A stretch of 64,000 nt of DNA from Paractinoplanes lichenicola (GTDB lineage: Bacteria > Actinomycetota > Actinomycetes > Mycobacteriales > Micromonosporaceae): positions 143,765-207,764 of the forward strand of contig NZ_JAENHO010000017.1 in assembly GCF_016785085.1 (NCBI RefSeq). Reading direction: 5' to 3'. The translations under genes and the position numbers were made by a program. The notes under the pieces were generated by a model. That model was not told the DNA's origin and ran no database searches. It saw only the letters and a program-made list of their open reading frames with translations. This document shows positions 16,322 through 24,838 of this stretch, in pieces (the stretch's first letter is position 1; each line of letters starts with the position of its first letter).

Positions 16322-16936
16322 CTAAACGGTTGCTCTGTAAACCGCCTTGTCCAAAGGCCGCCAGGAACGCTGCGGTTGCGGGCTCTTGCGCAGGGGCCAT
16401 TCCGAAGAGGGGGCGGGGTCCTCGTCGTCGGAGTCGCGGGGCTGCCAGGCGATCAACGCGATCAGCAGCACGGCGAACGCCACCACGGGCAGGTATTGGC
16501 CCTCCTGCACCCACAGGTAGGGCAGCCCGATGAACGGGACCTTCAGCCGGGCCACGCCGCGGAGCTGCTCGGGCGGCACGGGAGTGCTGTCGGCGGACCG
16601 GTTGGCGTCGCCCTTGAGGATGAGGCGGCCCTGCTCGTCGTAGCGGACGAGGCGGTGCAGCAGCAGGCGGCCGGGCGCGGCCGGGTCCTCGACCAGCACC
16701 ACGGTGCCCGGCTTGACACCCGTACGGTCGGCCCTGGGCACGGGCCGGGCGGCGACCACATCCCCGGCCTTGATGCTCGGTTGCATCGAGCCGGAGACGA
16801 CCACGGTGCTGCGCCAGCCGATCACCACCGGCGCCGCGGCGACCAGCAGCATGCCGATCAGGCAGGCGACGACCGCGTCACGCACGTCGAGCAACAGCCA
16901 GAGCGCGCGCTGACGGCTGCCCTTCCTGCCGATCAT
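16322..16936 (-). CDS. sipW: SipW/ER-type signal peptidase I
   Basis: A 204-residue membrane peptidase. The first span (about residues 20-42) leads to the catalytic Ser in SGSMQPSI (Ser about 50). The general base position is His in LLLHRLV (about 94), not the Lys of ordinary bacterial LepB, which marks the ER/archaeal-like SipW class; GDAN (Asp about 110) follows. A second span near residues 150-168 and a basic tail complete it. It probably cleaves the signals of the TasA-like proteins next to it. ATG 16936 has GGAGGA just upstream. It diverges from the anchored paralogue at 17022 across 85 bp. Confidence 0.85.
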   Translation of the reverse strand: MIGRKGSRQRALWLLLDVRDAVVACLIGMLLVAAAPVVIGWRSTVVVSGSMQPSIKAGDVVAARPVPRADRTGVKPGTVVLVEDPAAPGRLLLHRLVRYDEQGRLILKGDANRSADSTPVPPEQLRGVARLKVPFIGLPYLWVQEGQYLPVVAFAVLLIALIAWQPRDSDDEDPAPSSEWPLRKSPQPQRSWRPLDKAVYRATV

Positions 16937-17021
16937 CACCTCCTCCGATCGGCCACCGGTGTGACTTGCTGAGCCCGTACGACTCCTCAAGCGCGGGAAT
17001 GGCCGACCGATACCCCATTCC

Positions 17022-18035
17022 GTGGTCGTGCCAGCGCGTTTCTCCTCCGCCGCGCTCGTCACCGCCGCCGCGGCCGGGGTTCTCGTGCTCGGGTCGCTGG
17101 GCGGGCGGGACAGCGGTGCGACCGAGCTCGCCCAGATCTCGCTGGCCGCGGGCGACGGCTCCGGCGCGCTCTTCTCGGCCCGGCAGCTGGTGCCGGGGCG
17201 CGAGGTCAGCAACTGCGTGCGGATCACCCACGCCGGCCGCGAGGTCAGCCTGCAGGCCGCCGACCTGTCCGGGCCGCTGGTCGCGGGCCTGCGGCTGCGG
17301 GTCGAGCTGGGCACCGGTGGGACGCTGGGCGACTGCTCGGGCTTCAGCGGCCGGACCGTCTTCGAGGGCCCGCTGACCGGGCTGGCGGTCACCGGTGGCG
17401 TGGCGACCGGGTGGACGCCGGCCACCACCGAGACACGCACCTATCGGCTGACCGTCGAGGTGGCCGACGACGACCAGTTCCAGCGCGCCGCCGGGACTGC
17501 GACGTTCCGCTGGCTCCTGGACCCGGGCCCGGCCGCCACCCCGACGACGCCCACGCCGACCAGCCCCGCACCGTCGAGTCCCGCGCCGTCGAGCCCCGCG
17601 GCGTCGAGTCCAACGCCGACGACAAGCGCGCCGTCCAGCGCCGTCCCGTCCAGCGCCGTCCCGACCCGCGGCGCGCCGGTGGCCGGGCAGCCCGCCGCGA
17701 CGCCCTCCACCGCCGCCCCGGCCGTGGTCCCGGTCGACCCGGCCCGGTCCGCGGACCCCGTGCCGGAGCTCGAGCCGCAGCCGGCCGAGACCGGTCGCAG
17801 CCGGTGGAGCGAGTCGCTGGGCGCGGTCGTGCGCGGCGCCTGGCAGCTGCTCGACGCCACCGCGCGCCACCCCTGGCACCTGCTGTTCTCGCTGGCCGCG
17901 ATGTGGCTGCTGCTGTTCGCCGTCGACCGGTCGGACCGGCGCGACCCCAAGCTGGCCCTGGCCCCCGTGCTGCGCGAGCCGTATCTGGAATTCACCGACA
18001 ACAACGAGGTCGACCGTGGCGAACCGAAAGACTAG
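17022..18035 (+). CDS. Membrane-anchored TasA-like protein 3 with Pro/Ser/Thr stalk
   Basis: A 337-residue protein. An N-terminal hydrophobic signal (about residues 8-25) precedes a TasA-like beta domain with the family marks (SGALFSARQLVPG, then NCVRITHAG and GDCSGF), ending about residue 165. A low-complexity Pro/Ser/Ala/Thr stalk (about 170-250) leads to a C-terminal transmembrane helix (HLLFSLAAMWLLLFAV) and a short cytoplasmic tail. This looks like a wall-spanning anchor or minor subunit for fibres made of the two free paralogues. GTG 17022 has no clear Shine-Dalgarno. Its 3' end overlaps the diguanylate cyclase start by 20 bases. Confidence 0.7.
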   Translation: MVVPARFSSAALVTAAAAGVLVLGSLGGRDSGATELAQISLAAGDGSGALFSARQLVPGREVSNCVRITHAGREVSLQAADLSGPLVAGLRLRVELGTGGTLGDCSGFSGRTVFEGPLTGLAVTGGVATGWTPATTETRTYRLTVEVADDDQFQRAAGTATFRWLLDPGPAATPTTPTPTSPAPSSPAPSSPAASSPTPTTSAPSSAVPSSAVPTRGAPVAGQPAATPSTAAPAVVPVDPARSADPVPELEPQPAETGRSRWSESLGAVVRGAWQLLDATARHPWHLLFSLAAMWLLLFAVDRSDRRDPKLALAPVLREPYLEFTDNNEVDRGEPKD

Positions 18036-19587
18036 GCCGGTCAAGCCGGGCGAGCTGGTGCCGGTGGCCGACCGGATCCAGTGGATGCTCGGCTGGCGGG
18101 CCATCCTGAGCGTCGCCGTGCTGGCCACCTGGTGGCTCAGCGACACCCCGGCCGCGGGCGGCGCGGGCACCTGGATCGGGCTGGCGCTGGCCTGGCCGGC
18201 CGGGACGGCGCTGTCGATGCTCGCGCCGCGGGCGGGCCGCCGGGTCGCCCGCGCGGCGCTGACCGTCTCGCTGCTGGGCGACGGCGTGCTGCTGGCCCTG
18301 GCCAAGTGGGCGCTGGGCGACCAGCACCACGTTCTCGAGTTCCTGATCGTGCTGCACGCCGTGGCCGTCACCCTGCTGGCGTCGTTCCGCACCGGCGTAC
18401 GGCTGGCGGTCTGGCACTGCTTCGTCGCGGTGCTGGTCATCGACGCCGTCATGCTCGAGCTGCTGCCCGGCACCCCCACGTCCACCCCGTGGGTCTTCTT
18501 CGGCGTGCTCTGGGCCGCCGTGGCCAGCACGGCCGGGTTCGCCGCCATGAACGAGCGCGAGCTGCGGCGGCGGCGCCACGACAGCGAGCAGCTGCGGCAG
18601 TTCGGCCTGCGCACGACCACCGCGCCCGACGCCGTCACGGTCGCGGCCGCCCTGGCCGAGTTCGCGTTCGAGGAGCTGCCCGCGCGCAAGGCCGTCGTGC
18701 TGGCCCACGTGCAGCCGCCGGTCGCCGGGGAGGGCGGGCACACCCTCGGCGCGTACGTGGAACTGGCCGGCACCACCCGGCTCGGCGCGCTCGGCCCCGA
18801 CAGCGAGCCCGGGCCGCGCTCGGTGATCCGGCACGCCATGGCCGCCGGGCCGCAGCTGCTGCGCCGGCTCGACCCGGACGCCGACCCGTGGCTGGCCGCG
18901 ATGCTGCCGGACGCGCACAACGTCGTGGTGCTGCCGTTCACCATCGACAAGGTGACCGGGGCGCTGGTCGTCGAGGTGCGCCGGGACCGCCTCGAGCGCC
19001 GGTTGCTGGAGACGGCGATGCAGGCCACCCTGCACGCGTCGGTGGCGCTGGACCGCATCGTGCTGACCGAGCACATCCGGGCCACGGCCGAGACCGACGG
19101 GCTGACCCGGGTGGCCAACCGCAAGCGGTTCGACGAGGCGTTCGCGGCGGCGCTGCGGCACGCCGGCACGAGCGGCGCCGACCTGGCGCTGGCCCTGGTC
19201 GACATCGACCACTTCAAGCGGCTCAACGACACGTACGGGCATCTGACCGGCGACGAGGTGCTCAAGCTGGTGGCCGCGGCGATCCGGGCCGCGATCGGCG
19301 AGTCCGACCTGGTCGCCCGGTACGGTGGCGAGGAGTTCGCGGTCGTCATGCCGGGCCGCGACGCCGCCTCGGCGCTGGCGACGGCCGAGCGGATCCGGCT
19401 GAGCATCGCCGCGCTCGAGACGGTGACCGGGGTGACGGCCAGCCTCGGCGTCGCGACGAGCCCGGCGCACGGCTCGGACGCGGAGGCCCTGATCGCGTCG
19501 GCCGACGCCGCGCTCTACGACTCCAAGCACAACGGCCGCAACAAGGTGACGTTCGCCGACGCCCAGCCGACCGGGGTGCTGCGGTGA
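18016..19587 (+). CDS. Membrane-bound diguanylate cyclase (GGDEF)
   Basis: A 523-residue protein. The N-terminal third has about five membrane spans (residues 25-180), followed by a poorly conserved GAF-like region and a full GGDEF domain from about residue 355 (ETDGLTRVANRKRFDEAF, LALVDIDHFKRLNDTYGH, active loop RYGGEEF). It makes cyclic di-GMP from GTP. The RxxD product-inhibition site lacks its Arg (the residues are GESD), so feedback inhibition may be weak. GTG 18016 lies inside the previous gene and its stop overlaps the next start (GTGA), so it is translated together with two TasA-like proteins, tying c-di-GMP to surface-structure production. Confidence 0.9.
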   Translation: MANRKTRPVKPGELVPVADRIQWMLGWRAILSVAVLATWWLSDTPAAGGAGTWIGLALAWPAGTALSMLAPRAGRRVARAALTVSLLGDGVLLALAKWALGDQHHVLEFLIVLHAVAVTLLASFRTGVRLAVWHCFVAVLVIDAVMLELLPGTPTSTPWVFFGVLWAAVASTAGFAAMNERELRRRRHDSEQLRQFGLRTTTAPDAVTVAAALAEFAFEELPARKAVVLAHVQPPVAGEGGHTLGAYVELAGTTRLGALGPDSEPGPRSVIRHAMAAGPQLLRRLDPDADPWLAAMLPDAHNVVVLPFTIDKVTGALVVEVRRDRLERRLLETAMQATLHASVALDRIVLTEHIRATAETDGLTRVANRKRFDEAFAAALRHAGTSGADLALALVDIDHFKRLNDTYGHLTGDEVLKLVAAAIRAAIGESDLVARYGGEEFAVVMPGRDAASALATAERIRLSIAALETVTGVTASLGVATSPAHGSDAEALIASADAALYDSKHNGRNKVTFADAQPTGVLR

Positions 19588-20150
19588 CCGTCAGGCGGCG
19601 GCGACGGCTGGGCGCGGCGGTCATCGGCGCGATCGCCACGTCCGCCGTGATCTGGCAGGCCACGTACGCGGCCCTCAACAACGACGTCGTGATCTCGGGC
19701 AACACCTTCACGAGCGCGGGTGTGACGCTGACCGACAACGACAGCGGGCGGGCCCTGTTCGACGCGACCGACCTGGCCCCCGGCCCCGGCGCGACGCGGT
19801 GCATCGAGGTCACCTACAGCGGGGACGCGACGGCCGAGGTGCGGCTCTATCTGACCGGGCTCGACGAGCACGGCCAAGACTTGGGCGCGCTGCTGAGCAT
19901 GCGGATCGACCTCGGCTCGGGGTCGTCGTGCGCCGCCCCCGGCACGTGGACGACGCTCGGCGACGCGACCCTGCGGACGATGGCCGGGGCCTCGGGCTGG
20001 GTCAATGGGCTGAAACCGGGCCTGTGGCAGCCGGCCGGTCAGGGCGCCGTGACCCGTCCCTACCGGTTCACGCCGGTGCTGGCCGACGACGACAAGGCCC
20101 AGGGCAATCGGGCCGACTTCGGGTTCGTCTGGGAAGCGCGCAGCCTCTGA
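19584..20150 (+). CDS. TasA/camelysin-like secreted protein 2
   Basis: A 188-residue protein, paralogous to the products at 15539 and 17022. A basic start (TVRRRRRLG) and hydrophobic segment end in WQATYAALNN, a SipW-type signal. The mature part has VTLTDNDSGRALFDATDLAPG, RCIEVTYSG and SSCAAPG, and ends FVWEARSL. The two conserved Cys may form a disulfide outside the cell. GTG 19584 overlaps the stop of the cyclase gene (GTGA). It is probably the major or alternative fibre subunit exported from this operon. Confidence 0.75.
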   Translation: MTVRRRRRLGAAVIGAIATSAVIWQATYAALNNDVVISGNTFTSAGVTLTDNDSGRALFDATDLAPGPGATRCIEVTYSGDATAEVRLYLTGLDEHGQDLGALLSMRIDLGSGSSCAAPGTWTTLGDATLRTMAGASGWVNGLKPGLWQPAGQGAVTRPYRFTPVLADDDKAQGNRADFGFVWEARSL

Positions 20151-20177
20151 CGGCGGCCGCGGTCCTACGATGGCCCC

Positions 20178-21236
20178 TTGCCCGACGACCACATCCTCAA
20201 CGCCCAGCGGCGCGAGCGCCTGCTGGCCGAGCTGCGCCGGCACGGTGCCGTCCGGGTTGCCGAGCTGGCCGCGCTCTTCCAGGTCAGCCCGGTCACGGTG
20301 CGCCGCGACATCGCCGCCCTGGCCCGCGAGCACCGGCTCGTGCGGGTGCACGGCGGCGCGCTGCTGCCCCCGGATCCGGCCCGCAGCCCCGCCCCGGCCG
20401 ACCGGCTCACGCTCGGCATGATCGTGCCCGACCTGGACTTCTTCTGGCCTCAGGTGATCACGGGCGCGCGGACGGCCGCGGCCGTGCTCGGGGCGGGCCT
20501 GCGGCTGCGCGGCTCCGGCTACGACCCCGAGGAGGACCGGCGGCAGATCGCCCGGCTGCTCGAGACCGGCCGGCTCGACGGGCTGCTGCTCGCGCCGGAC
20601 GTGCACGACGACCTGAGCGGGATCGGCGCCCTGCCGGTGCCGTGCGTGCTGGTCGAGCGGGCCGCGCCGGCGCTGGGCCCGAGCGCGCGGCCGCTGGAGT
20701 CGGTGCGCAACGACCACGACGCCGGGGTCGAGGCCGCGCTGCGACATCTGGCCGGGCAGGGACACCGCCGGGTCGGCCTGGTCGTCACGCCGATCAGCCC
20801 CAACGCCGCGCTCATCGAGCAGGGCTTCACCCGGGGCCGCGCGGCGGCCGGGCTCGACGGCGACGCCCTGCTGGTGCGCGACACCCTGCGCACCGGCGGC
20901 GATCGGGTCGACGAGGTGCTGCGGGCCTGCGCCGCGACCGGCACGACGGCCCTGCTCGTGCACAGCGACCCGGACGCGATCGCCCTGGCCCGCCGGGCCA
21001 CCGAGACCGGCCTGCGCGTCCCCGGTGACCTGGCCCTGGTCTCGTACGACGACGAGGTCGCGCGGCAGGGCGAGCCGCCGCTGACCGCCGTCCGCCCGGC
21101 CAAGGGGCAGATCGGGCGGATGGCGGTCGAGATGCTCGTCTCGCGGCTGACCGAGGGCGACCGCCGCCCGGCCAACCGGCTGCAGCTCGTGCCCAGCCTG
21201 GTCGTCCGGCAGTCGTCGCTGCGACCCCGGCACTGA
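20178..21236 (+). CDS. Hybrid DeoR-HTH / LacI-type ligand-binding regulator
   Basis: A 352-residue regulator that joins a DeoR winged helix (RRERLLAELRRHGAVRVAEL, then FQVSPVTVRRDIAALAREHRL with the HGGALL hinge) to a periplasmic-binding-protein-like sensor of the LacI family (about residues 80-345: LTLGMIVPDLDFFWPQVITGA, LDGLLLAPD, GHRRVGLV, LALVSYDDE). It senses a sugar. The best start is a TTG at 20178, without a clear ribosome binding site. It sits between the TasA-like locus and the GH9 cellulase and may control the latter, with an oligosaccharide as inducer. Confidence 0.82.
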   Translation: MPDDHILNAQRRERLLAELRRHGAVRVAELAALFQVSPVTVRRDIAALAREHRLVRVHGGALLPPDPARSPAPADRLTLGMIVPDLDFFWPQVITGARTAAAVLGAGLRLRGSGYDPEEDRRQIARLLETGRLDGLLLAPDVHDDLSGIGALPVPCVLVERAAPALGPSARPLESVRNDHDAGVEAALRHLAGQGHRRVGLVVTPISPNAALIEQGFTRGRAAAGLDGDALLVRDTLRTGGDRVDEVLRACAATGTTALLVHSDPDAIALARRATETGLRVPGDLALVSYDDEVARQGEPPLTAVRPAKGQIGRMAVEMLVSRLTEGDRRPANRLQLVPSLVVRQSSLRPRH

Positions 21237-21311
21237 TCGTTTCTGATCGCTTCCGACCACGCCTGTTCGCCTGGTGGCGCCGCCGGTGCGCGCGGGCCTA
21301 AGACGGTGAGC

Positions 21312-23441
21312 ATGGGATTCGCTGCCACTGCCCTGCTGCTGAGCGCCTTCGTCCTGGCGCCGAGCGCGGCCGAGCCGTACGACCAGGTCACCAACGGCAC
21401 CTTCGACACGGGAGTCGCGCCCTGGGTGGCGTACGGGGGAAGCTCGGGGAGCCTGCGCCCGGTCGATGGTCAGGCCTGCGTGGACACGGGCACGGGGACG
21501 GTCAACCCGTGGGACTCGATGCTGGCGCTGCCCTACCTGCGGATCCAGAACGGCGTGAGCTACACGCTGACGTTCTCGGCCCGCACGACGACGCCGATCC
21601 CGGTCACCGTGGTGTTCCAGCAGAACTCGCCCACGTATTCGACCGTGCTGGCCACGACGACGACCGTCCCGACCGGGCTGACGACGTACACGCTGACCGG
21701 CCTCGGCAAGGGCGACTTCGCCGACGGGCAGCTCGGATTCCAGTTCGGCGGGCAGGCTCGCACCACCTTCTGCCTCGACGACGTGGGCCTGGTCGGCGGC
21801 GAGCCCTTTCCCCCGTACGTTCCTGACACCGGGCCGCGCGTGCGGGTGAACCAGGTCGGCTACCTCCCCGACGGCCCGTTCTTCGGCACTTTGCTGACTC
21901 CCGTGCTGCGGCCCGTCCGGTGGCAGCTCCTCGATGCGGCGGGCCGGAGCGTGCGGTCGGGCTCATCCCAGCCGCGCGGCATCGATCCGACTTCCGGGCA
22001 AAACGTACACTCGATCGACTTCTCCGGCCGGCTCGTGTCGGGGGACGGCTTCCGGCTGACCGCGGACGGCGCCACCAGCCACCCGTTCGCGATCCGGCCG
22101 GACATCTACGCGGCTCTGCCTCGCGACAGCAAGACCCTGTTCTACACGCAGCGCAGCGGCACTCCGATCCTCGACTCGGTCGCGCCGGGTTACGGCCGGG
22201 CCGCCGGGCATGTCGGGGTCGCGCCCAACCAGGGCGACACCGCCGTGCCGTGCCTGGCCACCGCCGACTGGTCCTGCCCGGCCGGCTACACCCGCGACGT
22301 GACCGGCGGCTGGTACGACGCGGCCGACCACGGCAAGTACGTCGTCAACGGCGGCATCGCGGTGGCCCAGCTGCTGTCCGAATACGACCAGGGCGACCGG
22401 GACCCGCGGCTGCTCGGCGAGATCCGCTGGGAGCTCGACTTCCTGCTCAAGATGCAGGTGCCACCCGGTCAGCCCCTCGCCGGCATGGCCTACCACAAGA
22501 TCACCGACACGAGCTGGACCGGCCTGCCGCTGGCCCCCGCGGCCGACGCCAAGCCACGCGCCCTGCACCGCCCCTCGACGGCGGCGACCCTCAACCTCGC
22601 AGCGGTCACGGCCCAGGGTGCCCGGGTCTTCCGAACAACCGATTCCCCGTACGCCCGCAAGCTGCTCGCCGTGTCCGAAGTGGCCTACTCAGCGGCGCGC
22701 GCGAACCCGGCCCTGTACGCGCCCGCGACCGACACCGCGGGCGGCGGCGCCTACGCCGACTCCGATGTGCGCGACGAGTTCTACTGGGCCGCGGCCGAGC
22801 TGTTCCTCACGACCCGCAAGGCGGCCTACCGCCCGGTCGCGCCGCCGGTGGTGTTCGACCCGGACGGCTTCTACTGGGGTTCCGTCGCCGCCCTGGGCCG
22901 CATGGACCTGGCGCTGCACGGGGATCCGGTCGCCAAGCTGTCGGTCGTGGCCGCCGCCGAGAGACTCATCGCGCTGCAACGCCGACAGCCCTACGGCCAG
23001 CCGTACGCCCCGGCCGGCGGCCAGTGGGCGTGGGGCTCCAACGGCAACATCGGAAACAACATCGTCGTGCTGGCCACCGCGGCCCGGCTGACCGGCCTGG
23101 ACCGCTACCGCGACGCCGCCCTCACCGGCGCCGACTTCATCTTCGGCCGCAACGCGCTGAACATCTCGTACGTCACCGGCTACGGCACCGTCTACGCCCG
23201 GAACCAGCAGAGCCGCATGTACGCCCACCAGCTCGATCCCGCGCTGCCCCACCCGCCGGTCGGCACGATCGCGGGCGGCCCCAACTCGGGCCTGCAGGAC
23301 CCGCTGTCGGCCAAACGCCTCGCCGGCTGCCTGCCCCAGTTCTGCTACCTCGACGACATCAACTCGTACGCCACCAACGAGCTGGCCATCAACTGGAACT
23401 CGGCCCTGTCGTGGGTGTCGTCGTATCTGGCCCGGGCCTGA
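21312..23441 (+). CDS. Secreted GH9 cellulase with N-terminal CBM and Ig-like domain
   Basis: A 709-residue modular enzyme. Signal peptide (about residues 1-20), a CBM4/9-type carbohydrate-binding module (VTNGTFDTGVAPW to CLDDVGLVGG, about 25-160), a CelD-type Ig-like domain (VRVNQVGYLPDGP, about 175-270), and a GH9 catalytic domain. The catalytic bases lie in GGWYDAADHGKYVVNG; substrate residues in FIFGRNALNISYVTGYG and HQLDPALPHPP; the general acid Glu lies in YATNELAINWNSAL near the C-terminus. It hydrolyses cellulose outside the cell. A GTG two codons earlier (21306) could also start it. Its end overlaps the convergent DUF2255 gene by 53 bases. Confidence 0.9.
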   Translation: MGFAATALLLSAFVLAPSAAEPYDQVTNGTFDTGVAPWVAYGGSSGSLRPVDGQACVDTGTGTVNPWDSMLALPYLRIQNGVSYTLTFSARTTTPIPVTVVFQQNSPTYSTVLATTTTVPTGLTTYTLTGLGKGDFADGQLGFQFGGQARTTFCLDDVGLVGGEPFPPYVPDTGPRVRVNQVGYLPDGPFFGTLLTPVLRPVRWQLLDAAGRSVRSGSSQPRGIDPTSGQNVHSIDFSGRLVSGDGFRLTADGATSHPFAIRPDIYAALPRDSKTLFYTQRSGTPILDSVAPGYGRAAGHVGVAPNQGDTAVPCLATADWSCPAGYTRDVTGGWYDAADHGKYVVNGGIAVAQLLSEYDQGDRDPRLLGEIRWELDFLLKMQVPPGQPLAGMAYHKITDTSWTGLPLAPAADAKPRALHRPSTAATLNLAAVTAQGARVFRTTDSPYARKLLAVSEVAYSAARANPALYAPATDTAGGGAYADSDVRDEFYWAAAELFLTTRKAAYRPVAPPVVFDPDGFYWGSVAALGRMDLALHGDPVAKLSVVAAAERLIALQRRQPYGQPYAPAGGQWAWGSNGNIGNNIVVLATAARLTGLDRYRDAALTGADFIFGRNALNISYVTGYGTVYARNQQSRMYAHQLDPALPHPPVGTIAGGPNSGLQDPLSAKRLAGCLPQFCYLDDINSYATNELAINWNSALSWVSSYLARA

Positions 23442-23793
23442 GCCGCAGCGTCGAGACCGCGGCGGCGTCGCTCACCATGTCGGCGACGCCGCCCCGATAC
23501 TTGCCGTGATAGGCCGCGTCGACGTCCGTACGGGCCGTCTCCCCCACGTCCTCGACCAGCACGTCGGCCTCCAGCCCGCCGGCCCGGATCCGGGCCCGGC
23601 CGGTCCTGAGCACACCCCCGTACCACCCGGTCTCCCGCCGATGCCACGTGCGCACGAACACCTCCCCACCCGCGACGACGACCCAGATCGGCGTCCACCG
23701 GCCCAGCCCGCCAGCCGCCCGCCGTACGGCGATCTCGAGCTCCTGACTGCCCCCGATCGTCGTCAGGTCGTCCGCGTCCCACTGCTCGCTCAT
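23389..23793 (-). CDS. DUF2255-family protein
   Basis: A 134-residue cytoplasmic protein with the DUF2255 pattern: TPIWVVVAGGEVFVRTWHRRE, TGWYGGVLRTGRARIRAGG, and AAYHGKYRG ending in a hydrophobic strand. The family resembles small oxidoreductase-associated or pyridoxamine-oxidase-like proteins of unknown role. Beyond the family core, the last 25 or so residues (RPGPDTTTPTTG) are low complexity and read through the 3' end of the GH9 gene. It is divergent from the MerR gene 38 bases away and may be its target. Confidence 0.75.
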   Translation of the reverse strand: MSEQWDADDLTTIGGSQELEIAVRRAAGGLGRWTPIWVVVAGGEVFVRTWHRRETGWYGGVLRTGRARIRAGGLEADVLVEDVGETARTDVDAAYHGKYRGGVADMVSDAAAVSTLRLRPGPDTTTPTTGPSSS

Positions 23794-23831
23794 GCCAACA
23801 GCTTGCCTCTCCACCCACTGGAGACCGCACG

Positions 23832-24770
23832 ATGGTCGGCGTGTACACCATCGGCGACCTGTCCCGGCGCAGCGGCCTGCCCGTACGCACCATCCGCTTC
23901 TACTCCGACGCCGGCGTCCTGCCACCCACCGCCCGCACCGGCGCCGGTCATCGCCGCTACGACGACACCGCGGCGTCCCGCCTCGACCTGCTCTGCACCC
24001 TGCGCCAGATCGGCTTCGACCTGGCAACGATCCAGCGCGTGCTGGCCGACGAGCTGACCGTGGCCCAGGCCGCCGCGGTGCAGGCCGACGCCCTCGACGC
24101 CCAGATCCGGCTGCTGCGGCTGCGCCGGGCCGTCCTGCGCCGGGCCGCCACCACTCCTACGACCGCATCGGAGATGGCCATCATGGATCACCACGCCCGG
24201 CTGACCGCCACCGAACGCCGCCGCCTCGTCGACGGCTTCCTCGACAGCACCTTCGGCGCGGTCGACGCCAACCCCGAGCTCGTCGAGCTGCTGCGGCAGA
24301 GCCTGCCCGAGCTCCCCGACGAGCCGGCCGCCGAGCAGCTCGATTCCTGGATCGAGCTGGCCGAGCTCGTGCAGGACCCCGGTTTCCTCTCCTCCGTACG
24401 CCGGATGGCCGCGCACCAGGCCGCGGAGCGCGCCGAGGGCGACCGCACCGGCCTGCACCACGACCTGACCACCACCGTCCGCGACCGGGTCACCGCCGCC
24501 ATCGCCGCGGGCATCCGGCCGGAGTCGCCCGAGGCCGCGCCCGTCGTGGCGGACCTAATCGCCTGCTACGCCGACACGTTCTCGGCCGCCGACACCAGCG
24601 ACTTCCGGGCCCGGCTCGTGACCCGCCTGGAGGTCGCCAACGATTTTCGGGTCGAGCGCTACTGGGGTCTGGTCGCCACCATCAACGGCTGGCCCGCGCC
24701 GCCGTCGCTCGCCGCCGTCTTCGACTGGTTCATCCCCGCCGTGCGGTGCCGGGTTACAGTGTCGCCATGA
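23832..24770 (+). CDS. MerR-family transcriptional regulator with long C-terminal domain
   Basis: A 312-residue protein. Residues 3-75 are a MerR winged helix (VYTIGDLSRRSGLPVRTIRF, then a YSDAGVLPP wing and HRRYDD), followed by the dimerisation helix (about 75-120). The remaining 190 residues are a helical effector domain without a known ligand motif. There is no Cys-rich metal site. The stop codon overlaps an ATG that opens a six-codon peptide ahead of the MFS transporter, so the regulator and pump are probably one drug-responsive unit; the DUF2255 gene diverges upstream. Confidence 0.82.
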   Translation: MVGVYTIGDLSRRSGLPVRTIRFYSDAGVLPPTARTGAGHRRYDDTAASRLDLLCTLRQIGFDLATIQRVLADELTVAQAAAVQADALDAQIRLLRLRRAVLRRAATTPTTASEMAIMDHHARLTATERRRLVDGFLDSTFGAVDANPELVELLRQSLPELPDEPAAEQLDSWIELAELVQDPGFLSSVRRMAAHQAAERAEGDRTGLHHDLTTTVRDRVTAAIAAGIRPESPEAAPVVADLIACYADTFSAADTSDFRARLVTRLEVANDFRVERYWGLVATINGWPAPPSLAAVFDWFIPAVRCRVTVSP

Positions 24771-24830
24771 CTTCGACGCCGCACTAGGCAGCCGGCCCTT
24801 CACCGGTCCCTAGTCGCTTCGTCCCAGGAG
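24767..24830 (+). promoter_or_regulatory. Short leader peptide and hairpin ahead of the MFS gene
   Basis: An ATG overlapping the MerR stop (ATGA) opens MTSTPH followed by TAG at 24785-24787. That TAG lies in the left arm of a hairpin (ACTAGG 24783-24788 with CCTAGT 24809-24814, inner CCGG pairs). The MFS ribosome binding site (CAGGAG, 24825-24830) follows. A ribosome stalled or terminating on the leader would open or reform the stem, a layout seen in translation-attenuated resistance genes. The functional role is inferred only. Confidence 0.35.
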
Positions 24831-24838
24831 TCTCTCTC

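Noticed and set aside
23345..23893. 182-residue minus-strand frame overlapping the DUF2255 gene
   Set aside because: Only the adjacent frame from ATG 23793 shows the DUF2255 pattern.
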